From: Sulfitobacter sp. DFL-14
Lineage (GTDB): Bacteria; Pseudomonadota; Alphaproteobacteria; Rhodobacterales; Rhodobacteraceae
Assembly (NCBI RefSeq): GCF_003335585.1
Contig: NZ_QBFD01000002.1
Span: forward strand, 1-64,000
DNA length: 64,000 nt
Direction: 5' to 3'
A program made the position numbers and the translations under genes. Shown here in pieces: positions 35,367 through 43,571 of this stretch. How positions within the stretch are numbered: position 1 is the first letter of the stretch; every line of letters begins with the position of its first letter. Under the pieces are notes generated by a model that saw only the letters and a program-made list of their open reading frames with translations, had not been told where the DNA came from and searched no databases.

Positions 35367-36476
35367 TCAGGCCGAGCCTTCCATGAAGTTCCGGGCGCTT
35401 TGCAGCAGAAGGTCGTTCTGATCGGGCGTGCCGAGCGAGAACCGAAGCCAGTCTTCCAGCCCCGCCTCGCGGGTGCGGCTGACAATGATCCCGGCGTCGT
35501 CAAAGAAATGCACGACCAGCGCCTCTGCTGCCTCGGCGCCTTTGCCGTCGATGCGGACCAGCAGGAAATTCGTTCCCGACGGCAGCGCCGTGATCCCCAT
35601 ATCGGCCAGCGCGGCAGCGACGCGGCGGCGTTCAGCCACGATTTCATCCACACGCGCCTTGACCACCGCCAGATCGGCCAATGCGGCTGTCGCGGCAGCC
35701 TGGGCGAGGCGGTTGACACTGCCCATGCCCCGCGCGGCGTAGAGGCTGGGCATCATGGCGGCAGGCGCATGGGCCCAGCCGCAGCGCAGGCCCGCCAGAC
35801 CATAGGCCTTGGAAAAGGTCCGGGTCACGATGACATTCTCGCGTCCCTCCGCCAGCGCATGCACCGCGGCGCAATGATCAAATCCGGTGAATTCGCCATA
35901 GGCGAGGTCCAGCACCACCACCACCTCGGTCGGCATCCCCTCGACCAGGCGTTTGAGTTCCGACACCGGCAGCACCGTGCCGGTGGGATTGTTCGGATTG
36001 GCAAGGAACACCAGCCTGGTGCGCGGCGTCACCGCCCCCAGCAGCGCATCGACGTCCGATGTGAAATCCGTCTCCGGTGCCTTGACCAGGGTCGCGCCCT
36101 GTCTGGCGGCAACCATTTCAAACTGGATATAGCCATAGGCCGAGATCAGAACCTCATCCCCGGGCCGCACGAAATTGCGGGCGATGACATCCAGCAGTTC
36201 CTCTGACCCGTTGCCACAGATGATCTGATCGGCATCCAGCCCGTTGGCCTGCGCCAGCGCCCCGCGCAGCCCGTCGCAGAGCGGTGTGCCATAGGAGGCG
36301 ACCTGCGCCGATGCTTCGGCCACGGCAGCCGCAACTTTCGGGCTGGGGCCATAGGGCAGCTCATTGAAGCCCAGGTTGACCAGCGGCAGCCCTTTTGGCT
36401 GCGGTTTTGAGATACGCCCACGCAGGTTGAGGGGCTCCAGGTAGGACCGTGGTCCCGATGTGATGCTGTCTGCCAT
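35367..36476 (-). CDS. Class I/II aminotransferase, histidinol-phosphate aminotransferase-like
   Basis: This is a 369-residue PLP enzyme of the HisC group. The PLP lysine is Lys223 in TRTFSKAYGLAGLRCGW, the NPNNPTGT motif is at 160-167 and the ligand Asp-x-x-Tyr is in VVVLDLAYGEF. No his genes are near, so it is probably a broad-specificity aromatic or catabolic aminotransferase rather than histidine biosynthetic. It follows the class IV aminotransferase gene with a one-base gap, so the two are co-transcribed. Confidence 0.85.
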   Translation of the reverse strand: MADSITSGPRSYLEPLNLRGRISKPQPKGLPLVNLGFNELPYGPSPKVAAAVAEASAQVASYGTPLCDGLRGALAQANGLDADQIICGNGSEELLDVIARNFVRPGDEVLISAYGYIQFEMVAARQGATLVKAPETDFTSDVDALLGAVTPRTRLVFLANPNNPTGTVLPVSELKRLVEGMPTEVVVVLDLAYGEFTGFDHCAAVHALAEGRENVIVTRTFSKAYGLAGLRCGWAHAPAAMMPSLYAARGMGSVNRLAQAAATAALADLAVVKARVDEIVAERRRVAAALADMGITALPSGTNFLLVRIDGKGAEAAEALVVHFFDDAGIIVSRTREAGLEDWLRFSLGTPDQNDLLLQSARNFMEGSA

Positions 36477-36477
36477 G

Positions 36478-37395
36478 TTACGCCGCTCCGCTTACATGTT
36501 TCTTGATCAGGTCCTTGTACATGCCCTGTATCGTCCGGGTCACGGGCCGGTCCCCGTTGCCGATGGTCTTGCCGTCGATGGAGGCAACGGGTGTCTGCGC
36601 GCCGAAGGTGCCGGTCAGAAACGCCTCGTCCGCGCCATAGGCCTCGTAGAGGGAGAAGTTCTTCTGATGCACAGGGATACCGTTTTCAAGGCAGAGGTCG
36701 ATGACCTTGGCCCGGGTCACGCCGTTCATGCAATAGTCCCCTGTCGAGGTCCAGACCTCGCCCCGGCGCACGATGAAGAAGTTGCAGGCATTGGTCGTGT
36801 TCACGAATCCATGCGGGTCCAGCATCAGCGCCTCGTCGGCACCGGCGGCTTCGGCCTGCAGGCAGGCGATGATGCAGTTCAGCTTGGAATGGCTGTTCAG
36901 CTTTGGATCCTGCGCATGCGGCAACCCGCGCACCTGTGGCACTGATGCCAGCCGGATGCCCGCCGATTGCAGGCGGTCGACCGGTTTGGAATGTTCCATG
37001 ATGATCACCAGCGTCGGGCCGGAGGTACTGAGGCCGGGATGCTGGAACGGCTTGTCCTTGATCCCGCGGGTCAGCATCAGCCGGCAATGCACGTCATCGG
37101 TCATCCCGTTTGCCTCTGCCGTGCGGCGCAGCGCCTCGGCGATGCCTGCCTTGTCCGTCCCGACATCCAGGTCGATGGCCTTGCAGGAATTGAAGAAGCG
37201 ATCCATGTGTTCGTCAAAGAACGCCCAGGTCCCCTGATAGAGCCGCATCCCTTCCCAGATGCCATCACCCAGCATGAAGCCCGCGTCATAGACCGATACC
37301 TTGGCCTCGTCCCGGTGCACGATATCGCCGTTCACATAGATGTGGATATCGCGGTTGCGGCTGTCTTCGTCCGCCTCATGTGTGGTTTGGGCCAT
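36478..37395 (-). CDS. Class IV aminotransferase (BCAT/D-amino acid aminotransferase-like)
   Basis: This is a 305-residue fold-type IV PLP enzyme. The PLP lysine is Lys171 in LNSHSKLNC, the cofactor-phosphate segment is EALMLDPHGFVNTTNACNFF, and GIWEGMRLYQG is near 45-55. BCAT, D-amino acid aminotransferase and aminodeoxychorismate lyase share this fold. The sequence does not decide between them; linkage with a HisC-like enzyme suggests catabolic transamination. It is the first gene of the leftward pair, and the 139-base gap to the divergent MmgE/PrpD gene holds both promoters. I found no copy of the shared operator there. Confidence 0.85.
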   Translation of the reverse strand: MAQTTHEADEDSRNRDIHIYVNGDIVHRDEAKVSVYDAGFMLGDGIWEGMRLYQGTWAFFDEHMDRFFNSCKAIDLDVGTDKAGIAEALRRTAEANGMTDDVHCRLMLTRGIKDKPFQHPGLSTSGPTLVIIMEHSKPVDRLQSAGIRLASVPQVRGLPHAQDPKLNSHSKLNCIIACLQAEAAGADEALMLDPHGFVNTTNACNFFIVRRGEVWTSTGDYCMNGVTRAKVIDLCLENGIPVHQKNFSLYEAYGADEAFLTGTFGAQTPVASIDGKTIGNGDRPVTRTIQGMYKDLIKKHVSGAA

Positions 37396-37534
37396 CGCCT
37401 GTTCCTTTGTTGTCCCGGCGTAGTGTTAACAGGTTTGCGGCCCTGCACCAGACACGCCGGATACATGTCGCAATTGGCGTATCATCCCCCTTGGCGCCCC
37501 CTATTCTGGATGCAACAGCAACGCGGAGGCTCTC

Positions 37535-38896
37535 ATGGCGCAAGGCTTGCCAGACCACATCGACCACTTCATCCGCAACCAGCGGGTCGAGGAGATACCG
37601 CAGGCCGTTCTGGACCATGTGGCGCTGCTGTTGCTGGACACATTGGGCATCGCAATTGCCGCGGCCCCGATGCAGGCGGGGCAGATTGCCCGCGAAACCG
37701 CGCGGCGGCTTTACGGGGCGGGCAGCCGGGAGGATACCGCCTGGATGATGTTCGACGGAAGGTCAGCCAGCCTGGCCGGAGCGGCCTTTGCGACGGCAAG
37801 CCAGATCGACAATCTGGACGGGCATGATGGTTACAACCCGACCAAGGGGCATACCGGGGTGGCGGTGGTCCCGGCGCTGGTCTCCCTTGCGCAGCACCTG
37901 CCGGAGCTGTCGGGGCGTGCCGCGCTGGCGGCACTGGTCACAGGCTACGAAGTGGCAGGGCGGGCCGCCATCGCGCTGCATGCCTCGGTCAGCGATTACC
38001 ATACATCGGGGGCCTGGAATGCCCTTGGGGTCACTGCACTGGGGGCGCGGTTGCGGGGCAGTTCGGCGGCACAATTGCGCGAGGCGCTGGGTATCGCGGA
38101 ATATCACGGGCCGCGCAGCCAGATGATGCGCGAGATCGCGACCCCCACGATGCTGCACGACGGATCGGGGATGGGCGCGCTGGTGGGGGTCTCGGCGCTG
38201 ATCATGGCCGAGATGGGGTTTACCGGCGCACCCGCGATCACTGTCGAGGCGGCGGAGGCGCAGGAACATTGGGCGGACCTGGGCCGGTTCTGGCAGGTGC
38301 TGCACCAATATATCAAACCCTACCCGATCTGCCGCTGGGCGCATGCCAGCATAGATGCCGTGCGTGAAATCTGCCTTGTGCATGATGTCTCGGCAGGGCA
38401 GGTCGCCGCCATCGACATCCGCAGCTTTCACAACGCGGTACAGCTTTTTCCCGGCGTCCCCGAGACGACCTCTCAGGCGCAATATTCGCTGCCCTTTGCC
38501 GTGGCGGTCATGATCGCCCGGGGCGACATCCGGCTGGAGCATATCGCTGGCGCGGGGCTGAAAGACCCGGTGGCCGCACAACTGGTGGCGGTGACAAAGA
38601 TGCGCGTGGGGCCGGAGCATGAGGCACGTTATCCCGCCGGGCGATGGGCCGATGTCACCCTCACGCTGAAAGACGGGCGCGCCCTGTCCTCGGGCGAGGT
38701 ACATGCGCGCGGCGGGCCGGAACGTCCTTTCGCAGCACAGGACATCACCGACAAGTTCATGCGCTTCGCCGCGCCCGTGATCGGAGCTGAAAGGGCTGAG
38801 GCGATCATGGCAGCCTGTCTGGCGTTGCCACGGGCGGGCACATCCTTTGCCAGCCTGCTTGATCTGGTGCAGGCGCCACCCGAGAATCTGGCGTAA
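37535..38896 (+). CDS. MmgE/PrpD family protein
   Basis: This 453-residue protein of the MmgE/PrpD superfamily includes 2-methylcitrate dehydratase, cis-aconitate decarboxylase and related lyases or isomerases. Family segments are IDNLDGHDGYNPTKGHTGVAVVPAL near 90-115, YEVAGRAAIALHASVSDYHTSGAWNALG near 135-165 and KPYPICRWAHASIDA near 265-280. No prpB/prpC neighbours exist, so a methylcitrate role is doubtful; a substituted dicarboxylate is more likely given the LeuCD- and ICL-family enzymes of the region. GCGGAGG precedes the ATG. Confidence 0.87.
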   Translation: MAQGLPDHIDHFIRNQRVEEIPQAVLDHVALLLLDTLGIAIAAAPMQAGQIARETARRLYGAGSREDTAWMMFDGRSASLAGAAFATASQIDNLDGHDGYNPTKGHTGVAVVPALVSLAQHLPELSGRAALAALVTGYEVAGRAAIALHASVSDYHTSGAWNALGVTALGARLRGSSAAQLREALGIAEYHGPRSQMMREIATPTMLHDGSGMGALVGVSALIMAEMGFTGAPAITVEAAEAQEHWADLGRFWQVLHQYIKPYPICRWAHASIDAVREICLVHDVSAGQVAAIDIRSFHNAVQLFPGVPETTSQAQYSLPFAVAVMIARGDIRLEHIAGAGLKDPVAAQLVAVTKMRVGPEHEARYPAGRWADVTLTLKDGRALSSGEVHARGGPERPFAAQDITDKFMRFAAPVIGAERAEAIMAACLALPRAGTSFASLLDLVQAPPENLA

Positions 38897-39031
38897 TCCG
38901 TCCGGACCCGTGCCGCTGCCTAAAGACGGGTCCACCACCGCACCTTCAGAAAAATACCTTGAAACGCCCTATCCTCCGGCGCGCCTGCAGGCTATGACGC
39001 GGACCATGTCTCAGCTGCCGGAAAGACTGCC

Positions 39032-39721
39032 ATGACCTTTGACCGTTCCGTGAAAATCGCCCCTTCCATCCTCGCCGCCGATTTCGCCAACTTCGGCGCG
39101 GAATGCGCCGCGGTGGAAGCGCAAGGCGCGGATTGGATTCATGTTGACGTGATGGACGGGCATTTCGTGCCGAACATCAGCTTTGGCCCGACCACCTGTG
39201 CCGCGATCCGGCCCCATATCAAGGGGGTGATGGACGTGCATCTGATGATCGCGCCGGTCGATCCCTATATCGACGCCTTTGCCAATGCCGGTGCCGACAT
39301 CATCACCGCCCATGTGGAGGCGGGGCCGCACATCCACCGCACCCTGCAGGCGATCCGGGGTGCCGGGTGCAAGGCCGGTGTGGCGCTGAACCCGGGGACT
39401 CCGGCCAGCGCGGTGGAATACCTGCTGGATGATGCCGACCTGGTCTGCGTGATGACGGTGAACCCCGGCTTTGGCGGGCAGAAGTTCATCCCCCTTGCCC
39501 ACAAGATCGCAACCCTGCGCGACATGATCGGCGACCGTCCCGTGCATATCGAGATTGACGGCGGCGTGACCGTCGATACCGCCCCCGAATGCGTAAAGGC
39601 GGGCGCGGATGTGCTGGTTGCGGGGTCGGCGGTGTTCAAGGGCGGCACGGCCGGTAACCCCGCGCCTTACGGCGAGAACATCCGCGCCATCCGGCAGGCG
39701 GCTGTGGGCACTTACGTCTGA
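39032..39721 (+). CDS. rpe: Ribulose-phosphate 3-epimerase
   Basis: Rpe interconverts ribulose 5-phosphate and xylulose 5-phosphate in the pentose phosphate and Calvin pathways. The 229-residue TIM barrel shows all family sites: [13 protein letters not shown] at the start, [17 protein letters not shown] near 35-51, [19 protein letters not shown] near 141-155 and [12 protein letters not shown]. No Calvin-cycle genes are nearby, so it is the housekeeping copy. It stands alone between the MmgE/PrpD gene and the convergent acyl-CoA ligase. Confidence 0.96.
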   Translation: MTFDRSVKIAPSILAADFANFGAECAAVEAQGADWIHVDVMDGHFVPNISFGPTTCAAIRPHIKGVMDVHLMIAPVDPYIDAFANAGADIITAHVEAGPHIHRTLQAIRGAGCKAGVALNPGTPASAVEYLLDDADLVCVMTVNPGFGGQKFIPLAHKIATLRDMIGDRPVHIEIDGGVTVDTAPECVKAGADVLVAGSAVFKGGTAGNPAPYGENIRAIRQAAVGTYV

Positions 39722-39731
39722 GACCTGCCGA

Positions 39732-41228
39732 TCAGTCCCTGATCTGACCGGCAAAGGCGTCCAGCAGCCGGTGCTTGAGGATCTTGCCCGTCGGCGCCGC
39801 AGGCAGGCTGGTGCCGACGATGATCTGGCTGGGCCGTTTGTAGCCCGCCAGCCGTTCCTTGACAAAGGCGCGCAGCTCCCCGGCATCGGGGATGTCGCCT
39901 TCGGCCACCTGCACGAAGGCCAGAACTTCCTCGTCGCCGTCCTTCATCCGGCCGATCACCGCAGACTGGATCACCTGCGGATGATCGTTCAGCGCCGCCT
40001 CCACCTCGGGCGGATAGACGTTGAATCCGCCGTGGATGATCAGCTCTTTCGACCGTCCCAGGATGTGCAGACGGCCCTCGGCGTCGATCTTGCCCAGATC
40101 GCCGGTGTGCAGCCAGCCGTCCGCATCCACCGCCTTGGCGGTTTCCTCTGAGTTGCGGTAGTAGCCCTTCATCACATGGGGGCCACGGATCAGCACCTCG
40201 CCCTGCCCCTCGCCGCCGCCGGGCACGGTTTCGTCGATCATCGCTTCGGTGCCGGGGGTAACAGGCCCCACCGAGGTATCGGGCGAGCCGATCGCATTCA
40301 CCGTGGCCGAAGCGCCGGAGGTGGTCTCGGTCATGCCGAACCCGTTCTGCAGGGGCAGTTCGTAAAAGGCTTCGGCCTTGCGTTTCCAGGCCGGATCCAG
40401 CGGCGCGCCACCGGAAGAGACATAGCGCAGGCTGGGTGAGCCCAGCCGATCCAACCCCTTTTCCTTGGTATATTGCATCACCAGCGCATGCATCTGCGGC
40501 ACCGCCGGGATGATGGTGACCCCGTCATGCGCCGCCTCGAACAGCTTTTGCGCGGAAAACCGTGCCTCAAGCCGCACATGGGTGCCCGCAAAACAGGCCG
40601 CCGTGATGACAGAGACAAGGCCGAAGACATGGCTCATCGGCAGCGCGCCGTAGATCACATCGTCATGGGTCATGCTGCGCAGTGCGGCGGAGGCCTGTCC
40701 GCCAAACCGCATCCCCGAATGGGTCAGCATCACACCCTTGGGGTCACCCGTGGTCCCTGTAGTATAAAGCAGCACCGCGACGTCGTGGAGGTCGTCATCA
40801 GGGTTGCTGGGTCCGGGCGTGGCGATGTGGGCAGTACCGAACATCCCGGTAATCTCGTGCGCTTCCATCCGTTCGGCGTGTTTGGCGGCATCCCCGGACA
40901 CCGCGCTGGTCATCAGCACGGCAGCGGGGGTGGCGTGATTGAGGATCTTCTGTACCTCGCCCTCGGTCTGGCGGGCGTTGAAGGGGATGATCACCGCGCC
41001 CAGCTTCCAGGCCGCATGCAGGGCGGCAACGGCGGCGGCGCAGTTTTCGGCCAGCAGCAGCACCCGGTCGTTGGCCTGCACGCCCGCGTCCTGAAGCTCT
41101 GCCGCCAGAACATCGCTGGCCGCGTCCAGATCGGCGAAGGTCCAGAGGACTCCGGTGCTGTCGCTGAGTGCCGTGGACAGGGGCGCGCGCGCCACCTGAT
41201 CGGCGAGAAATTTCTCCACCCGTGCCAT
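39732..41228 (-). CDS. AMP-forming acyl-CoA synthetase
   Basis: This 498-residue member of the adenylate-forming family activates a carboxylic acid to its CoA thioester. Motifs present are the P-loop LLYTTGTTGDPKGVMLTHSG (about 163-182), NGFGMTETT, TGDLGKIDAEGRLHILGRSKELI and the C-terminal catalytic Lys in PTGKILKHRL. GGGGGAGGAG precedes the ATG at 41228; a GTG two codons upstream is a weaker option. It is the last gene of the iclR-led operon. Its specificity is unknown; the neighbours suggest a medium-chain or dicarboxylic acid. Confidence 0.9.
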   Translation of the reverse strand: MARVEKFLADQVARAPLSTALSDSTGVLWTFADLDAASDVLAAELQDAGVQANDRVLLLAENCAAAVAALHAAWKLGAVIIPFNARQTEGEVQKILNHATPAAVLMTSAVSGDAAKHAERMEAHEITGMFGTAHIATPGPSNPDDDLHDVAVLLYTTGTTGDPKGVMLTHSGMRFGGQASAALRSMTHDDVIYGALPMSHVFGLVSVITAACFAGTHVRLEARFSAQKLFEAAHDGVTIIPAVPQMHALVMQYTKEKGLDRLGSPSLRYVSSGGAPLDPAWKRKAEAFYELPLQNGFGMTETTSGASATVNAIGSPDTSVGPVTPGTEAMIDETVPGGGEGQGEVLIRGPHVMKGYYRNSEETAKAVDADGWLHTGDLGKIDAEGRLHILGRSKELIIHGGFNVYPPEVEAALNDHPQVIQSAVIGRMKDGDEEVLAFVQVAEGDIPDAGELRAFVKERLAGYKRPSQIIVGTSLPAAPTGKILKHRLLDAFAGQIRD

Positions 41229-41252
41229 TGTCACTCCTCCCCCCGAAACCGC

Positions 41253-42023
41253 TCAGCGATAGACGGGTTTGCGTTTTTCCAAGAAGGCCGCAATCCCTTC
41301 GGCGGCCTCGTCCTTGCCTGACGCCGCAGCCATTGCGTTGCGTTCGGCATCCAGTTGCTCCGCCTCGGTCGCTTCATAGGCGTCGGCAACCAGACCCCGG
41401 ATCGTGCTTTGCGCGTCGCGCGGGCCATCGGCCAGCGTGTCTGCCAGCATCATTGCCTCTTCCAGTGCCTTGTCGGGTTTGCTGATGCGGTTGACCGCGC
41501 CAAGTTCGGCAAAACGAAGGGCATTCACCGGGCGGCCCATCAGGCACATTTCCATGGCCAGGGGGCGCGGCAGCATCCGTGCCATGGCAGAGGTCAGCCC
41601 GCCATCCGGCACCAGCCCCGCCTTGACATAGGCGGCGGTAAAGCGCGCCTCCTCGGAGGCGACAATCAGGTCGCAGGCCAGCGCCAGGGACAGGCCGGCA
41701 CCCGCCGCACCGCCCTCCACCGCGGCGATGACCGGCACCGGGCAGGACCGTATCGCGCGGATCAGATCGTGCAGGCCGTCGATTTTCTCGCGGCGTTCCG
41801 CCTCGGGCAGGCCGCGCCGCTCGATCAGGACGTTCAGATCCCCCCCGGCGCAGAAAAACGGCCCCTCGGCGGTGAGGATAACCGTGCGAATGCGCCGGTC
41901 ATGGGCCTGTTTCACCGCTTCCAGGATGCAGTCGTAAAGCTCAGGGCTGAGCGCCCCCCGTTTGGCGGTGTTGCCATTCCAGACAATCAGGCGGTCGCCC
42001 TTGTCCTCCAGCCGTGCGCTCAT
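41253..42023 (-). CDS. Enoyl-CoA hydratase/isomerase family protein
   Basis: This is a 256-residue crotonase-fold protein. Oxyanion-hole segments are EGPFFCAGGDLNVL and VEGGAAGAGLSLALACDLIVAS. At the catalytic position it reads KAGLVPDGGLT, so the Glu pair of classical hydratases is replaced and an Asp is present, as in PaaG/ECI-type isomerases. It is therefore more likely an isomerase or a hydratase of unusual substrates. Its ATG overlaps the thioesterase stop. Confidence 0.87.
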   Translation of the reverse strand: MSARLEDKGDRLIVWNGNTAKRGALSPELYDCILEAVKQAHDRRIRTVILTAEGPFFCAGGDLNVLIERRGLPEAERREKIDGLHDLIRAIRSCPVPVIAAVEGGAAGAGLSLALACDLIVASEEARFTAAYVKAGLVPDGGLTSAMARMLPRPLAMEMCLMGRPVNALRFAELGAVNRISKPDKALEEAMMLADTLADGPRDAQSTIRGLVADAYEATEAEQLDAERNAMAAASGKDEAAEGIAAFLEKRKPVYR

Positions 42024-42454
42024 TTCAGTTTCTCCTTGGGAACCCGTTTGAAGACCCCCGATGCGGTGGCAATCAGACGGTCGTTTTCATCCATCAGATC
42101 GGCGGTGACGAACAGCGTGCTGCGCCCGCCGCCCACGACACGGCCCACGGCGGTGACACGGGTGCCTGCGTGCGCCGGTGCGACGAACTGCACATTCATG
42201 GAAATCGTCAGGAACGGCGCCTTGCCGGTGGCATCGACCGTCAGCGACGCGGTGGTCCCACAGGCGTTATCGAGCACCGCCGTGGCAATGCCCCCGTGCA
42301 GCACATTGTGCCGGTTGGTGTGCTGCGGCCCGATGTCCAGCCAGACCCGCCCCCGACCGTCCAGGTCGCTGACATCGACGACATAGCCGATCAATGTCTG
42401 CGTCCCGGTCTCGTTCTCGATCAGATGTGCGGTCTCAGGCAGCGGAGAGGGCAA
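42020..42454 (-). CDS. PaaI-type hotdog thioesterase with TTG start
   Basis: This is a 144-residue single hotdog domain. The active-site helix region HNVLHGGIATAVLDNACG is near 47-64. It should hydrolyse stalled acyl-CoA intermediates, as PaaI does in phenylacetate catabolism. The only ATG in frame would overlap the upstream acyl-CoA dehydrogenase by 100 bases. A TTG at 42454 has GGAG seven bases before it and overlaps the upstream gene by only 20 bases, so I chose it. The end overlaps the crotonase start by 4 bases. Confidence 0.8.
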   Translation of the reverse strand: MPSPLPETAHLIENETGTQTLIGYVVDVSDLDGRGRVWLDIGPQHTNRHNVLHGGIATAVLDNACGTTASLTVDATGKAPFLTISMNVQFVAPAHAGTRVTAVGRVVGGGRSTLFVTADLMDENDRLIATASGVFKRVPKEKLK

Positions 42455-43568
42455 TGAAACGCTCCAGATGGTGGTCGGTGTCGCCAAAGCGGTGGTCCGC
42501 CATGACGATCCGCTTGGCGATATGGGCCAGTTCATATTCCTGGGTCATGGCAATGCCGCCGTGCATCTGGATCGAATCCTCTGCCACCAGACGGCCCGCG
42601 CGGCCCATCAGGTTCTTGGCCGCCGAGACATGGCTTTCGCGGACCGCACGGTCCGATTCCAGATGCCCCGCCGCGTTGATCACGGCAGAGCGCGCCTGCT
42701 CCATCTCGATCAGCAGGTCTGACATGCGGTGCGCCAGCGCCTGAAAGGTGCCAATGGGGCGGCCGAATTGCTTGCGCGTTCCCAGGTAATCCTTGGTCAG
42801 ACGGGTTGCGGTCTCCATCGCGCCCAGGGTTTCGGCGACCTGTGCCACGGATGCCGCTGCCACCCGGGCCTCAATGGCGTCAAAGGCCTTGCCGGCCGCG
42901 CCAAGACGGGCAGAGCCAGGGATTTTCACATTGTCCAGCATCACCTCGGCGGCGCGGCCCCCGGCCAGCAGGGCATAGCCCTGAATGGTCACACCCTTGG
43001 TATCCGCGGGGACCAGAAACAACGAGATGCCGTCGTTGTCGCCCGGCTCCCCGCTTTCGCGGGCCGAAACGACCAGCATGTCGGCCGCTTCGGCATTCAC
43101 CACCACGGCCTTGTGACCGTTCAGCACGATGTCATCGCCATCGGGTTTTGCCGTGGTCTGCACGCGGTTCAGGTCATAGCGGCTGGTCGGTTCGCCATGG
43201 GCGAAGGCCAGTTGCAGGCTGCCCGCGATGATCTCTTCCACATGGGCCTGCTGGTCGTCGTTGCCCAGATCGGCGATCAGCCCACCGGCCAGCACGGCGG
43301 TATCCAGGAAGGGTTCGACCACGCCCGCGCGGCCCAGTTCCTCGAACACCGTGGTGATGTCGAAACCCTTGCCGCCAAAACCGCCCTGCTCTTCGGTGAA
43401 AAGCGCACCGATCACGCCCAGGTCGGCCAGTTCGGCCCAGATCGCGGTGCTGTAGCCCGCCTCGCTGTCAATGATCTTGTTGCGCGTGGCGGTGTCGTAT
43501 TTCTCGCGCAGGTAGCGGCGCAGGGTGTCCTGCAGCATCTGGCGTTCTTCAGTCAGCTCGAAATTCAT
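42435..43568 (-). CDS. Acyl-CoA dehydrogenase, small-subunit type (PimD-like)
   Basis: This 377-residue FAD enzyme of the acyl-CoA dehydrogenase family starts with NFELTEERQMLQDTLRRYL and contains GTRKQFGRPIGTFQALAHRM. The C-terminal position of the usual catalytic Glu reads MHGGIAMTQEYE rather than Y-E-G-T. With the neighbouring 397-residue dehydrogenase it resembles the PimC/PimD pair of pimeloyl-CoA oxidation, where two different subunits form one enzyme. The ribosome binding site GGGAGGA contains the stop codon of the upstream dehydrogenase, so the two are translationally coupled. Confidence 0.88.
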   Translation of the reverse strand: MNFELTEERQMLQDTLRRYLREKYDTATRNKIIDSEAGYSTAIWAELADLGVIGALFTEEQGGFGGKGFDITTVFEELGRAGVVEPFLDTAVLAGGLIADLGNDDQQAHVEEIIAGSLQLAFAHGEPTSRYDLNRVQTTAKPDGDDIVLNGHKAVVVNAEAADMLVVSARESGEPGDNDGISLFLVPADTKGVTIQGYALLAGGRAAEVMLDNVKIPGSARLGAAGKAFDAIEARVAAASVAQVAETLGAMETATRLTKDYLGTRKQFGRPIGTFQALAHRMSDLLIEMEQARSAVINAAGHLESDRAVRESHVSAAKNLMGRAGRLVAEDSIQMHGGIAMTQEYELAHIAKRIVMADHRFGDTDHHLERFIALSAA

Positions 43569-43571
43569 CTG

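Noticed and set aside
35367..36476. Histidine biosynthesis gene hisC
   Set aside because: No other his genes are near, and the enzyme is co-transcribed with a class IV aminotransferase in a catabolic region. A biosynthetic role cannot be excluded but is not supported.
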